From: Bradyrhizobium sp. AZCC 1610
GTDB lineage: Bacteria > Pseudomonadota > Alphaproteobacteria > Rhizobiales > Xanthobacteraceae
Direction: 5' to 3'
DNA length: 64,000 nt
Assembly: GCF_036924515.1 (NCBI RefSeq)
Contig: NZ_JAZHRR010000001.1
Span: forward strand, 1,769,001-1,833,000
The stretch's first letter is position 1; every line of letters starts with the position of its first letter. Below, one piece after another: positions 1 to 7,286 of this stretch. A program made the translations under genes and the position numbers. The notes beneath the pieces are model-generated. The model was not told the DNA's origin, ran no database searches, and was given only the letters and a program-made list of their open reading frames with translations.

Positions 1-105
1 TTCGAAATGCGCGTCGATATGCAACGCATTGTACACTTCGGGCCGCGACAGCGTGATGATCGTGATCGGTCCCTTGCGCGTCACCTTGGAGAATTTCAGG
101 TCCAT
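1..105 (-). CDS. Enoyl-CoA hydratase/isomerase (crotonase) family protein, N-terminal fragment
   Basis: Only the first 35 codons lie in the window; the rest runs off the left edge. The reverse strand reads MDLKFSKVTRKGPITIITLS and continues RPEVYNALH, the usual first beta strands and 'RPxxxNAL' segment of crotonases. The ATG (complement of 103-105) is preceded by GGGAG seven bases upstream. The gene diverges from the acyl-CoA dehydrogenase at 326, with about 220 bp between them that probably hold both promoters. Family members hydrate or isomerise acyl-CoA intermediates of beta-oxidation. The substrate cannot be told from this fragment. Confidence 0.75.
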   Translation of the reverse strand, partial: MDLKFSKVTRKGPITIITLSRPEVYNALHIDAHFE

Positions 106-325
106 GTTTGCTCCCGTACTGATTTTCTGCGGAGAAGAATATTGGCCGCGATCATAGCGCCAGCGCGGCGTCCGATACCATTCAATTACGCAAGGCCCCT
201 GCGCGTGCCAAGGTCCATTCCGTTGCTTGACTTGGGCATGGTCTTCCAACCTTAATTCATCCGAGCAGGAGTGCGGCGTAGCGCCTAAACGCAAAAGCAA
301 TAAACGACATTTCCGGGAGATTGCC

Positions 326-1600
326 TTGGATTTCAACCTGCCTGCCGATCTCACAGCCTATCTCGACGAGCTCGACCGCTTCATCGCGCGCGAGATCAAG
401 CCGCTGGAGGAGGCCGACGACAACATCCGTTTCTTCGACCATCGCCGCGAATGGGCGCGCACCGATTTCGAGAACGGCGGCCTGCCGCGGCATGAATGGG
501 AAGCGCTGCTGCGCAAGGCCAAGAACCTCGCGGATGCCGCCGGGCATCTGCGCTTCGCGATCCCCAAGCGCTACGGCGGCAAGGACGGCTCCAATCTCTG
601 GATGGCCGTCATCCGCGAACATTTCGCGTCGAAGGGCCTTGGCCTGCACAACGATCTGCAGAACGAGCATTCGATTGTCGGCAATCTGCCCATCGTCACC
701 ATGCTCGACCGCTACGGCACCGACGATCAGAAGGCGATGATCGACGGCTCGATTACGGGAAAATACCGCATCACGTTCGGGCTCACCGAGCCGGAGCACG
801 GTTCCGACGCGACGCATATGGAAACCAGGGCCGTGCAGGCGACCCGCGACAACGTCAAGGGCTGGATCATCAACGGCCAGAAGATGTGGACGACCGGCAT
901 GCATGTCGCCACGCACTGCGCGCTGTTCGCCCGCACGTCGGGCAACGACGGCGACGCGCGCGGCATCACCTGCTTCCTGGTGCCGGCTAGAAGCGAAGGC
1001 GTGAAGGTCGAGGAGTACATGTGGACCTTCAACATGCCGACGGACCATCCGCGCGTCAGCTTCACGGATGTGTTCGTGCCCGAGGATGCGCTATTCGGCG
1101 AGGTTGGCCGTGGCCTCTCGCTGGCGCAATGCTTCGTGCACGAGAACCGTATCCGCCAGGCGGCGAGCTCGCTGGGCGCTGCGGTCTATTGCATCAACGA
1201 GAGCGTCAAATACGCGCGCGAGCGCAAGCCGTTCGGCAAGGCGCTGGCCGAGAACCAGGCGATCCAGTGGCCGCTGGTGGAGTTGGCGACACAGGCCGAG
1301 ATGCTGCGGCTGTTGATCCGAAAAACCGCGTGGGAGATGGATCAACTCACCCAGGCGCAGGTCGAGCACACGCTGTCCGACCGGGTGTCGATGTGTAATT
1401 TTTGGGCCAACCGCCTGTGCTGCGAAGCCGCCGACCGCGCCATGCAGGTGCACGGTGGCATGGGCTATTCGCGCCACAAGCCGTTCGAGCACATCTACCG
1501 CCACCACCGCCGCTACCGCATCACCGAGGGCAGCGAGGAAATCCAGAAGCGGAAGGTGGCGGGATTTTTGTTCGGGTACATGGGGGCGGGGAAGCATTGA
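326..1600 (+). CDS. Acyl-CoA dehydrogenase family protein
   Basis: A 424-residue flavoprotein of normal family length that should oxidise an acyl-CoA to the 2-enoyl-CoA and pass electrons to ETF. The N-terminal helical domain is followed by the beta-domain stretch ITFGLTEPEHGSDATHMETR (about 150-170), with the TEPxxGSD flavin-contact motif. The C-terminal helical domain has QVHGGMGYS and YRITEGSEEIQ; the Glu of TEG (about 401) is at the place of the catalytic base in this family. The frame is open back to 227, but TTG at 326 is preferred because GGGAG lies seven bases upstream and the protein then begins MDFNLPADL. Neighbouring CoA ligase, SDR and crotonase genes support acyl-CoA catabolism. 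The substrate is not known. Confidence 0.9.
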   Translation: MDFNLPADLTAYLDELDRFIAREIKPLEEADDNIRFFDHRREWARTDFENGGLPRHEWEALLRKAKNLADAAGHLRFAIPKRYGGKDGSNLWMAVIREHFASKGLGLHNDLQNEHSIVGNLPIVTMLDRYGTDDQKAMIDGSITGKYRITFGLTEPEHGSDATHMETRAVQATRDNVKGWIINGQKMWTTGMHVATHCALFARTSGNDGDARGITCFLVPARSEGVKVEEYMWTFNMPTDHPRVSFTDVFVPEDALFGEVGRGLSLAQCFVHENRIRQAASSLGAAVYCINESVKYARERKPFGKALAENQAIQWPLVELATQAEMLRLLIRKTAWEMDQLTQAQVEHTLSDRVSMCNFWANRLCCEAADRAMQVHGGMGYSRHKPFEHIYRHHRRYRITEGSEEIQKRKVAGFLFGYMGAGKH

Positions 1601-1617
1601 GGCGTTCACCACTCCAT

Positions 1618-1742
1618 CGTCGTCCCTGCGAACGCAGGGACCCATAACCACAGGACGTAGTTTGGGGCATCAAACGAAGGCAACTAATACTTCCCACATA
1701 ACTGATGGCACGGCGTATGGGTCCCTGCGTTCGCAGGGACGA
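1618..1742. repeat. R1 palindromic intergenic repeat, copy a (interrupted by group II intron)
   Basis: The left arm (1618-1646) begins CGTCGTCCCTGCGAACGCAG and runs into GGGACCCATA. The right arm (1714-1742) is its reverse complement up to GGGACGA, where the intron starts. The two bases after the intron (3589-3590, CG) complete the arm exactly. Each arm contains its own hairpin, GTCCCTGCG/CGCAGGGAC. Related copies lie at 11889-12007 and 18219-18339. The element fills the space downstream of the acyl-CoA dehydrogenase and could serve as its terminator. Confidence 0.85.
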
Positions 1743-2169
1743 GTGCGTCCGTGAGGACGCTTTGACTGAACGGTGTGAGTCCGTTCCGGAGTTGGTCGCA
1801 ACTCTGTAATCGAAGGAGACTGCGTCGCCGTGAGGCGGGGTGGAGAGCATCCGGAGGTGAACTGGCAGTCCGTAGGATAACGAACCTGATTCGGCGGAAG
1901 GCTGTGGCGAGCCAGCTCGTTCGTGGCGAAGCCTGGAACTAACCCTCGGCGCTGAGGCGACGGACAAAGCGACCGGGGGACAGCCAGCGTGGTTGAGGTC
2001 GGAATGTCGGGAAGGCAAGGCGGAGTAAGCGGAGAGACCTGACGCTCGGGGTGAGAGCGTCAGGAGTCAGAGCCTTCATAATACTGCAGCCGTTTTGACG
2101 GCGAGAGGGGCGGGAAGCAAAACCGCTCTGAGGGAAGGGAGGCAGGAAGCTGGATGTGCGAGGTTCGGC

Positions 2170-3501
2170 ATGGAGCAAGATAACCCCGACAGTGCCGCCA
2201 AGGCTACGCAAGGGGGAGACGCCGCCGGCGGACAACCGCGGACTTGGTGGTGGGCGGAAGCTTCGATCTGGACGGAGCGCATGGTGTCGGCGCTGGGTAA
2301 CGGCGTCAAAGGAGGCAGGTGGTTCAGCTTGGTGGATAAGGCCATCCGGCCGACGACCCTGGAAGCCGCGTGGCGGAAAGTCGAGCGGAACAAGGGGGCG
2401 GCAGGCGTGGATGGTCAAGGCATCGAACGGTTCGCGGCGGTCGCGGATCGGTATCTGACGGAGCTTCATGAGCATTTGAAGAACGGCAGCTACCGGCCGG
2501 GCCCGGTCAAACGGGTCGATATTCCCAAAGGCGGCGGGCAAACCCGTCCGCTCGGGATACCGACCATCAAGGACCGCATCGTGCAGACGGCTCTGAAGAT
2601 GACCATCGAGCCCGTCTTTGAAGTCCAGTTTCGGCCGGGCAGCTACGGCTTCCGGCCGGGACGAAGCTGCAAAGACGCGTTGCGGGAGGTTGATCGGCTG
2701 CTGAAGGAAGGCTTCACTCATGTCGTGGATGCCGACCTGAAGAGCTACTTCGATACGATCCCGCACGACAGGCTGATGGCACGGGTAGGCGAGACGATCA
2801 GCGACGGGCGCGTCCTGAAGCTGATCGACGGCTTTCTCAAGCAAGAGATCATGTCGGACATGGCGCGCTGGCAGCCGACGACGGGAACGCCCCAAGGGGC
2901 GGTTCTCTCGCCGCTGCTGGCCAACATCTACCTGCACCCGCTCGACCTGCTGATGGAGCAGAACGGGCGCCGGATGGTGCGCTATGCCGACGACTTCGTG
3001 ATCCTCTGCCGAACGGAAGACGAGGCGAGGGCCGCGTTGCGCGAAGTCGATGCGTGGACGACGGCCAACGGCCTAACGCTGCATCCGGACAAGACGCGGA
3101 TCGTTGACAGCCGACAACCGGGACAAGGATTCGACTTCCTCGGCTACCGGTTCGAGGCGGGTTGCCGGTTCGTGCGAAAGAAGAGCCTGAGAGCGCTCAA
3201 GGACAAGGTGAGGGCCAAGACGAGCCGCAGCCGAGGCGACAGCCTCGCGCGGATCATCGCGGATCTCAATCCGGCGCTGCGGGGATGGTTCGGCTATTTC
3301 AAGCACGCCGCACCATTCCAACTCCGCAACCTTGACGGTTTCGTTCGGCGGCGGCTGCGTGCCGTCTTGCGCAAGCAGGACAAGCGGCCCGGGTTCGGAC
3401 GATGCAAAGCCGACCATCAGCGATGGCCTAACGCCTTCTTCGCGGATCAAGAACTGTTCACCCTTGCAACAGCGCTTGAACACGCGAGACATTCACGATG
3501 A
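2170..3501 (+). CDS. ltrA: Group II intron-encoded reverse transcriptase/maturase
   Basis: A 443-residue LtrA-type protein that helps the intron RNA fold and splice and copies it into DNA during retrohoming. The RT core runs from about residue 60 to 300: NKGAAGVDG, RPLGIPTIKDRIVQTAL, FRPGRSCKDAL, DADLKSYFDTIPHDRLM, GTPQGAVLSPLLANIYL and the catalytic YADD at 272-275. The maturase (X) region follows, with GFDFLGYRF and LNPALRGWFGYFKHA, and the protein ends near ARHSR without an HNH nuclease domain. The frame is open upstream to a TTG at 2095; ATG at 2170 is preferred because the protein then starts MEQDNPDSAAKATQGG, as do close relatives. The start is not certain, since no strong ribosome binding site is visible. 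It appears intact. Confidence 0.93.
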   Translation: MEQDNPDSAAKATQGGDAAGGQPRTWWWAEASIWTERMVSALGNGVKGGRWFSLVDKAIRPTTLEAAWRKVERNKGAAGVDGQGIERFAAVADRYLTELHEHLKNGSYRPGPVKRVDIPKGGGQTRPLGIPTIKDRIVQTALKMTIEPVFEVQFRPGSYGFRPGRSCKDALREVDRLLKEGFTHVVDADLKSYFDTIPHDRLMARVGETISDGRVLKLIDGFLKQEIMSDMARWQPTTGTPQGAVLSPLLANIYLHPLDLLMEQNGRRMVRYADDFVILCRTEDEARAALREVDAWTTANGLTLHPDKTRIVDSRQPGQGFDFLGYRFEAGCRFVRKKSLRALKDKVRAKTSRSRGDSLARIIADLNPALRGWFGYFKHAAPFQLRNLDGFVRRRLRAVLRKQDKRPGFGRCKADHQRWPNAFFADQELFTLATALEHARHSR

Positions 3502-3518
3502 GGAAACCAGCGACTGGA

Positions 3519-3588
3519 GAGCCGTATGCGGGAAAACCGCCCGTACGGTTCGGAGGGAGGGGAGGCCAAAAGCCTTCCCTACCCCTAT
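3519..3588 (+). ncRNA. Group II intron domains V and VI
   Basis: Domain V begins GAGCCGTATGCGGGAAAACC and closes with CGCCCGTACGGTTC: a long stem capped by a GAAA-like tetraloop and carrying the usual internal bulge. This is the catalytic heart of the ribozyme. Domain VI follows from 3552, with GGGGAGGC pairing to GCCTTCCC across CAAAA, and the intron ends at CCCCTAT. It starts 18 bases after the maturase stop codon. Confidence 0.85.
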
Positions 3589-3625
3589 CGATAAGTTGCC
3601 GCCCCAAAACCCATTGCAACAGAGT

Positions 3626-5206
3626 TCAATTCACCTGCCGGTCCTTGCCCGCCCAATACGGCTCGCGCAAACTCCGCCGCAAAATCTTGCCCGACGGGTT
3701 GCGCGGCAGCGCCTCGAGAAAGTCGACCGACTTCGGCGTCTTGAATCCGGCAATACGCTCACGCGTAAAATTGATGATGTCGGTGGCAGTCGCCTGCTTG
3801 CCGGGCTTCATCACCACGACTGCCTTCACCGCTTCGCCCCATTTGTCGTCAGGGATGCCGATCACAGCGGCTTCGGCGACATCGGGATGATCGCAGATCG
3901 CGCTTTCGACCTCGGCGGGGTAGATGTTCTCGCCGCCGGAGATGATCATGTCCTTGATGCGGTCGTGGATGTAGAGATAGCCGTCCTCGTCCATGTAGCC
4001 GGCATCGCCGGTGCGCAGCCAGCCGTCGCTGCCGAGCGTCTTGGCGGTGGCCTCCGGCAGGTTCCAATAGCCGGCCATGTTGGAGCCGGAGCGGGTAGCG
4101 ATCTCGCCGACCTGGCGCGGCGGCAACCGCTTGCCGTCGGCATCGAGGATCGCAAGCTCGATGCCGGGCAGTGCCTTGCCGGCGGAGCGCATGCGCTCCA
4201 GCCCATCGACATGGTCTTCAGGTGGAAGGGCTACGATGGTGCCTGTCGTCTCGGTCATCCCGTACAACTGCACGAAGCCGCATTTGAACACCTCAATGCA
4301 CTCCTTCAACAGGGCCGCCGGAATCGGCGAGGCGCCGTAAAGCATGTATTTCAGGCGGGAGAAATCGACCTGCCGCGCCCGCGGTTGCCGCACCACGAAC
4401 TGCATCGCGGCCGGCACCATGAACAGTTTTGTAATGCCGGACTGCTCGAAGAAATCCAGTATCTTGGTCGGATCGAACTCGCGCGCGATCACGCCCTTGG
4501 CGCCGTGATAGAGGCCCATGATGCCCCAGCCGGAGCCGCCGATATGGAAGATCGGCATCGCCACCAGCGAGACGTCATCCGCCGTCCACTTGTTCCATTC
4601 CGGCTTCTCGGCCTCGTTGCCGGCGTGCACCAGATTGAAGAAGTTGGCATGCGACAGCATCGCGCCCTTGGGCTTGCCCGTGGTGCCCGAGGTGTAGAGC
4701 TGGATTGCGATGTCCTTCGGGCTGATCGGCACCTTCGGGTCGTTGCTATCAGCAGCATCCCGCCAGGCCGTAAAATCCTGCCATTCCGGCGCGCCGCCTT
4801 CGGTCGTGATGACCGTGCGGACATCGGGCAATTGCGCCTTGATGTTGCGGACCTGGGTGATGAACTCGGGGCCTACGAACAGCACCGGCGCCTTGCAGTC
4901 GCTGACGATGAACGCGACTTCGGGACCGGCGAGGCGCCAGTTGACCGGCGCCATCACCGCCTTGGCCTTCATCGCGCCCATCAGCAGTTCGAAATAGATG
5001 TCGCTGTTCTTGCCGAGATAGGCGATCCGCTCGCCCGGCTTGACGCCGAGCGCGATCAGCGCATTCGCAACGCGGTCGGTTTTGGTGTCGAACTCGGCGA
5101 AGCTGGTCTGGCGTCCCTCGAACTCATAGGCGATGGCGTCGCCGCGCGTTCTGGCGCGCTCTCGCACCATGTCGACGAGGGTCGTCAATTGCTGCGAAGC
5201 GGACAT
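3626..5206 (-). CDS. AMP-forming acyl-CoA synthetase (fatty-acid/aromatic-acid CoA ligase)
   Basis: A 526-residue ligase of the ANL superfamily that activates a carboxylic acid to its CoA thioester through an acyl-adenylate. Visible motifs are LYTSGTTGKPKGAML (A3, about 160-175), YGMTETTG (A5), WLRTGDAGYMDEDGYLYIHD (A7), KDMIISGGENIYPAEVE (A8) and PRNPSGKILRRSLR near the C-terminus with the adenylation lysine. The frame is open further upstream, but ATG at 5206 has GGGAGA seven bases upstream. It lies downstream of the SDR on the same strand, with an R2 repeat between them. FadD3- or caiC-like assignments are possible; the chain length of the substrate is not predictable here. Confidence 0.9.
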   Translation of the reverse strand: MSASQQLTTLVDMVRERARTRGDAIAYEFEGRQTSFAEFDTKTDRVANALIALGVKPGERIAYLGKNSDIYFELLMGAMKAKAVMAPVNWRLAGPEVAFIVSDCKAPVLFVGPEFITQVRNIKAQLPDVRTVITTEGGAPEWQDFTAWRDAADSNDPKVPISPKDIAIQLYTSGTTGKPKGAMLSHANFFNLVHAGNEAEKPEWNKWTADDVSLVAMPIFHIGGSGWGIMGLYHGAKGVIAREFDPTKILDFFEQSGITKLFMVPAAMQFVVRQPRARQVDFSRLKYMLYGASPIPAALLKECIEVFKCGFVQLYGMTETTGTIVALPPEDHVDGLERMRSAGKALPGIELAILDADGKRLPPRQVGEIATRSGSNMAGYWNLPEATAKTLGSDGWLRTGDAGYMDEDGYLYIHDRIKDMIISGGENIYPAEVESAICDHPDVAEAAVIGIPDDKWGEAVKAVVVMKPGKQATATDIINFTRERIAGFKTPKSVDFLEALPRNPSGKILRRSLREPYWAGKDRQVN

Positions 5207-5284
5207 GTCTCTCCCGTATCGTCTTGTTATCGTTGCGCGGAGTTTGGCGGTATCCGGCGTCAAAAACAATACAGTGGCAATTGG

Positions 5285-5408
5285 CGTTCCCCGGATGCTG
5301 CGCAGCGCGCTAGCGGTGCGCTGCTGTTCCGGGGTCCATCCGCCGAGCGAGCACTGGGTCCCGGCTCAGCGGCGCAGCGTTGCACGCTGCACCGCGTCCG
5401 GGACACGA
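5285..5408. repeat. R2 interspersed palindromic repeat, copy a
   Basis: About 124 bp bounded by the imperfect inverted ends CGTTCCCCGGATGC and GCGTCCGGGACACG, with internal hairpins rich in GCGCTGC/GCAGCGC. Similar elements lie at 8841-8974 (same orientation), 19817-19964 and 30510-30638 (opposite orientation). It lies directly between the SDR stop and the ligase start on the minus strand, so it would be transcribed if the two genes form one unit. Confidence 0.85.
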
Positions 5409-5410
5409 GA

Positions 5411-6283
5411 TCAGCCCCTTGCGGCGCGGTCCTTCTCGTTCTGCGCCTTGATCGAATCGCGCGCCTGGTTCCAGTCGTCGTCGCTCCAGTCGCGCAACTG
5501 ATAGAAGTTGCCGCCCATCGCGAGCGCCTGCGCGCCGTCCATCGCGATGGTCTCGCCGTTGATCCAGTCGCAGCCGCCGGAAATCAGAAACACCGCCAGA
5601 TTCTGCAATTCCTCCATGGTGCCCACCCGGCCCATCGGGTTCTGCGTCCGGGTGCGCGCGCCGGCCTCGTCGCCGGGCTTGATGCGCTTGCTCATGCCTT
5701 CGGTCGGGATTTCGCCCGGTGCAATGGTGTTGAGGCGGATGCCGTGTTTGCCCCATTCGACCGCAAGCGACATCGTCATGGCGTGGATCGCCGACTTGCT
5801 CATCGCCGACGGCACCACATAGGGCGAGCCGTTGCGCACCCAGGTCACGGTGATCGACACCACGTTGCCGCGCTGCTTGGCGGCGATCCAGCGCCGCCCG
5901 ACCGCGTGCGTCACGTAGAAGGTGCCATGCATCACGATGTTGGCGACGGCATCGAAGCCGCGCGGCGAGAGCTCTTCCGACCGCGAGATGAAATTGCCGG
6001 CGGCGTTGTTGATGAGATCGGTGAGGGGCCCCGTGGTCCAGATCGCTTCGATCATCTCGTCAACGGCCATCGCGTTGCGGATATCAACGCCGTGGCTGAC
6101 CACGCGCCCGCCATGCAGGTCCATCAGTTCGGTTGCGGTCTCGTCGCACACGATCTTGCGGCGGCCGCAGATATGGACCTCGGCTCCCAGTTGGAGAAAC
6201 CGTGCGGCCATGGACTTGCCGAGGCCGGTGCCGCCACCGGTCACGAGGATGCGCCGCCCGGCGAGAAGCTGATCGTTGAACAT
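5411..6283 (-). CDS. SDR-family oxidoreductase resembling 2,4-dienoyl-CoA reductase
   Basis: A 290-residue Rossmann-fold reductase. TGGGTGLGKSMA (15-26) binds NAD(P)H and INNAAGNFIS (91-100) is the SDR NNAG region. Residues 157-182 (VVPSAMSKSAI...AVEWGKHGIR) and the C-terminal MDGAQALAMGGNFYQLRDWS closely resemble the mitochondrial NADPH-dependent 2,4-dienoyl-CoA reductase, which removes double bonds of unsaturated fatty acids during beta-oxidation. The active-site Lys of that family corresponds to K163. The position of its catalytic Tyr appears to be W148, with another Tyr at 155. ATG at 6283 is chosen because earlier in-frame residues do not look like protein and GTGGA precedes it. The gene diverges from the crotonase at 6387. 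The reductase assignment rests on remembered similarity. Confidence 0.85.
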   Translation of the reverse strand: MFNDQLLAGRRILVTGGGTGLGKSMAARFLQLGAEVHICGRRKIVCDETATELMDLHGGRVVSHGVDIRNAMAVDEMIEAIWTTGPLTDLINNAAGNFISRSEELSPRGFDAVANIVMHGTFYVTHAVGRRWIAAKQRGNVVSITVTWVRNGSPYVVPSAMSKSAIHAMTMSLAVEWGKHGIRLNTIAPGEIPTEGMSKRIKPGDEAGARTRTQNPMGRVGTMEELQNLAVFLISGGCDWINGETIAMDGAQALAMGGNFYQLRDWSDDDWNQARDSIKAQNEKDRAARG

Positions 6284-6386
6284 CGTTTCCACCCACGGGA
6301 ATTGTCTGTTAATTGGTCGATTGACTAAAACCGGACAACACCGTTCTGTAAAGCCGCAACTGAAGATATCAGCGAGGAGATTTTTC

Positions 6387-7199
6387 ATGGAGCAGCGCGT
6401 CTCAATCTCGATTTCGGACGGCATTGCCGATGTCCGGCTGGTGCGGGCCGACAAGATGAATGCGCTCGATGCCGCGATGTTTGAGGCGCTGGTGGCCGCG
6501 GCTGAGCGGCTCGCCCACGAAAAAGGTGTTCGGGCGGTAGTATTATCCGGCGAGGGGCGGGCGTTTTGCGCCGGTCTTGATATGGGACGCTTCGCCGCGA
6601 TGAAGGAAAGCGGCGGTAACGGGATCGCCGGTGGCGAGAAACGCGACCTCACTGCACGCACGCATGGTCAGGCAAATTTTCCGCAAGCTGCGGTCTGGGG
6701 TTGGCGGCAGCTTCCGGTGCCGGTCATCGCCGCGATCCAGGGCGTGGCCTTCGGGGGCGGGTTCCAGCTCGCGCTCGGTGCTGACATGCGCTTCCTCACG
6801 CCCGATGCGCGGATGTCGATCATGGAGATCAAATGGGGGCTGGTGCCCGACATGGCCGGCACGCCGATTCTCGCAAGCCTCGTCCGCGACGATATCCTGC
6901 GCGAACTCACCTATACCGGCCGTATCTTCTCCGCGCAGGAAGCCATGAGCTATGGCCTCGCGACCCGGATCTGCGACGACCCACTTGCTGCGGCCTTCGA
7001 GGTCGCGCGCGAAATCGCCGGAAAGAGCCCGGATGCGATCCGCGCCGCCAAGCGCATGCTGAACAACCTGTCTGTCGATCCAGCTCCGGCGCTGCTGGCC
7101 GAATCCGTCGAGCAGCAGAAGTTGCTCGGCAGCCCCAATCAGACGGAGGCCGTGCGCGCGAATATGGAAAAGCGCGCGCCGCGGTTTGCGGACGCTTGA
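6387..7199 (+). CDS. Enoyl-CoA hydratase/isomerase family protein (crotonase)
   Basis: A 270-residue crotonase-fold protein. The oxyanion-hole loops are GRAFCAGLDMGRF (about 56-68) and IQGVAFGGGFQLALGADMRF (about 118-137). The segment MEIKWGLVPDMAG carries a Glu at the position of the first catalytic acid, and the Asp after the Pro is common in members that isomerise rather than hydrate. ATG at 6387 has GAGGAG eight bases upstream; an open frame continues upstream without protein-like sequence. It is divergent from the dienoyl-CoA-reductase-like SDR and followed, after a hairpin, by a CoA ligase on the same strand, so a role in fatty or aromatic acyl-CoA breakdown is likely. Confidence 0.88.
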   Translation: MEQRVSISISDGIADVRLVRADKMNALDAAMFEALVAAAERLAHEKGVRAVVLSGEGRAFCAGLDMGRFAAMKESGGNGIAGGEKRDLTARTHGQANFPQAAVWGWRQLPVPVIAAIQGVAFGGGFQLALGADMRFLTPDARMSIMEIKWGLVPDMAGTPILASLVRDDILRELTYTGRIFSAQEAMSYGLATRICDDPLAAAFEVAREIAGKSPDAIRAAKRMLNNLSVDPAPALLAESVEQQKLLGSPNQTEAVRANMEKRAPRFADA

Positions 7200-7208
7200 C
7201 CATGCTCC

Positions 7209-7256
7209 GTCATCACCGGGCAGAAGCGCGTCTTCGCGCTTCTGCCCGGTGATGAC
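7209..7256. repeat. Perfect 22-bp stem hairpin between crotonase and CoA ligase
   Basis: GTCATCACCGGGCAGAAGCG plus two further bases (7209-7230) is followed by the loop TCTT and an exact reverse complement ending at 7256. It begins 9 bases after the crotonase stop and ends 30 bases before the ligase ATG. There is no T-tract, so it is more like a mobile palindromic repeat than a classical intrinsic terminator, although it could stop or stabilise transcripts. No second copy is visible in the window. Confidence 0.85.
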
Positions 7257-7286
7257 AACAAGTGTTCTCCAATAAAGAACAAGGTA

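Larger units (their letters stand above)
1743..3588 (+). mobile_element. Group II intron with reverse-transcriptase ORF (probably class IIC)
   Basis: The element starts with GTGCG, the group II 5' consensus, at 1743. It carries about 430 bp of structured RNA-domain sequence (domains I-III plus the start of IV), a maturase ORF at 2170-3501, a domain V hairpin at 3519-3551 and a domain VI hairpin ending in CCCCTAT at 3588. The boundaries are set independently by the host repeat: joining 1742 to 3589 recreates a perfect copy of the repeat arm. The maturase lacks an HNH endonuclease domain, and insertion lies directly after a terminator-like stem. Both traits are typical of class IIC introns. It lies between genes, so no CDS is broken. 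Confidence 0.88.

Noticed and set aside
3332..6328. 998-codon open frame on the + strand
   Set aside because: It lies antisense to the CoA ligase and SDR genes, both of which have clear motifs and ribosome sites. The product is rich in His, Arg and Asp with no domain, typical of GC-rich shadow frames.
7209..7256. Rho-independent terminator after the crotonase gene
   Set aside because: The stem is perfect but there is no T-run, and its size and ends are more like the palindromic repeats; it is listed as a repeat instead.
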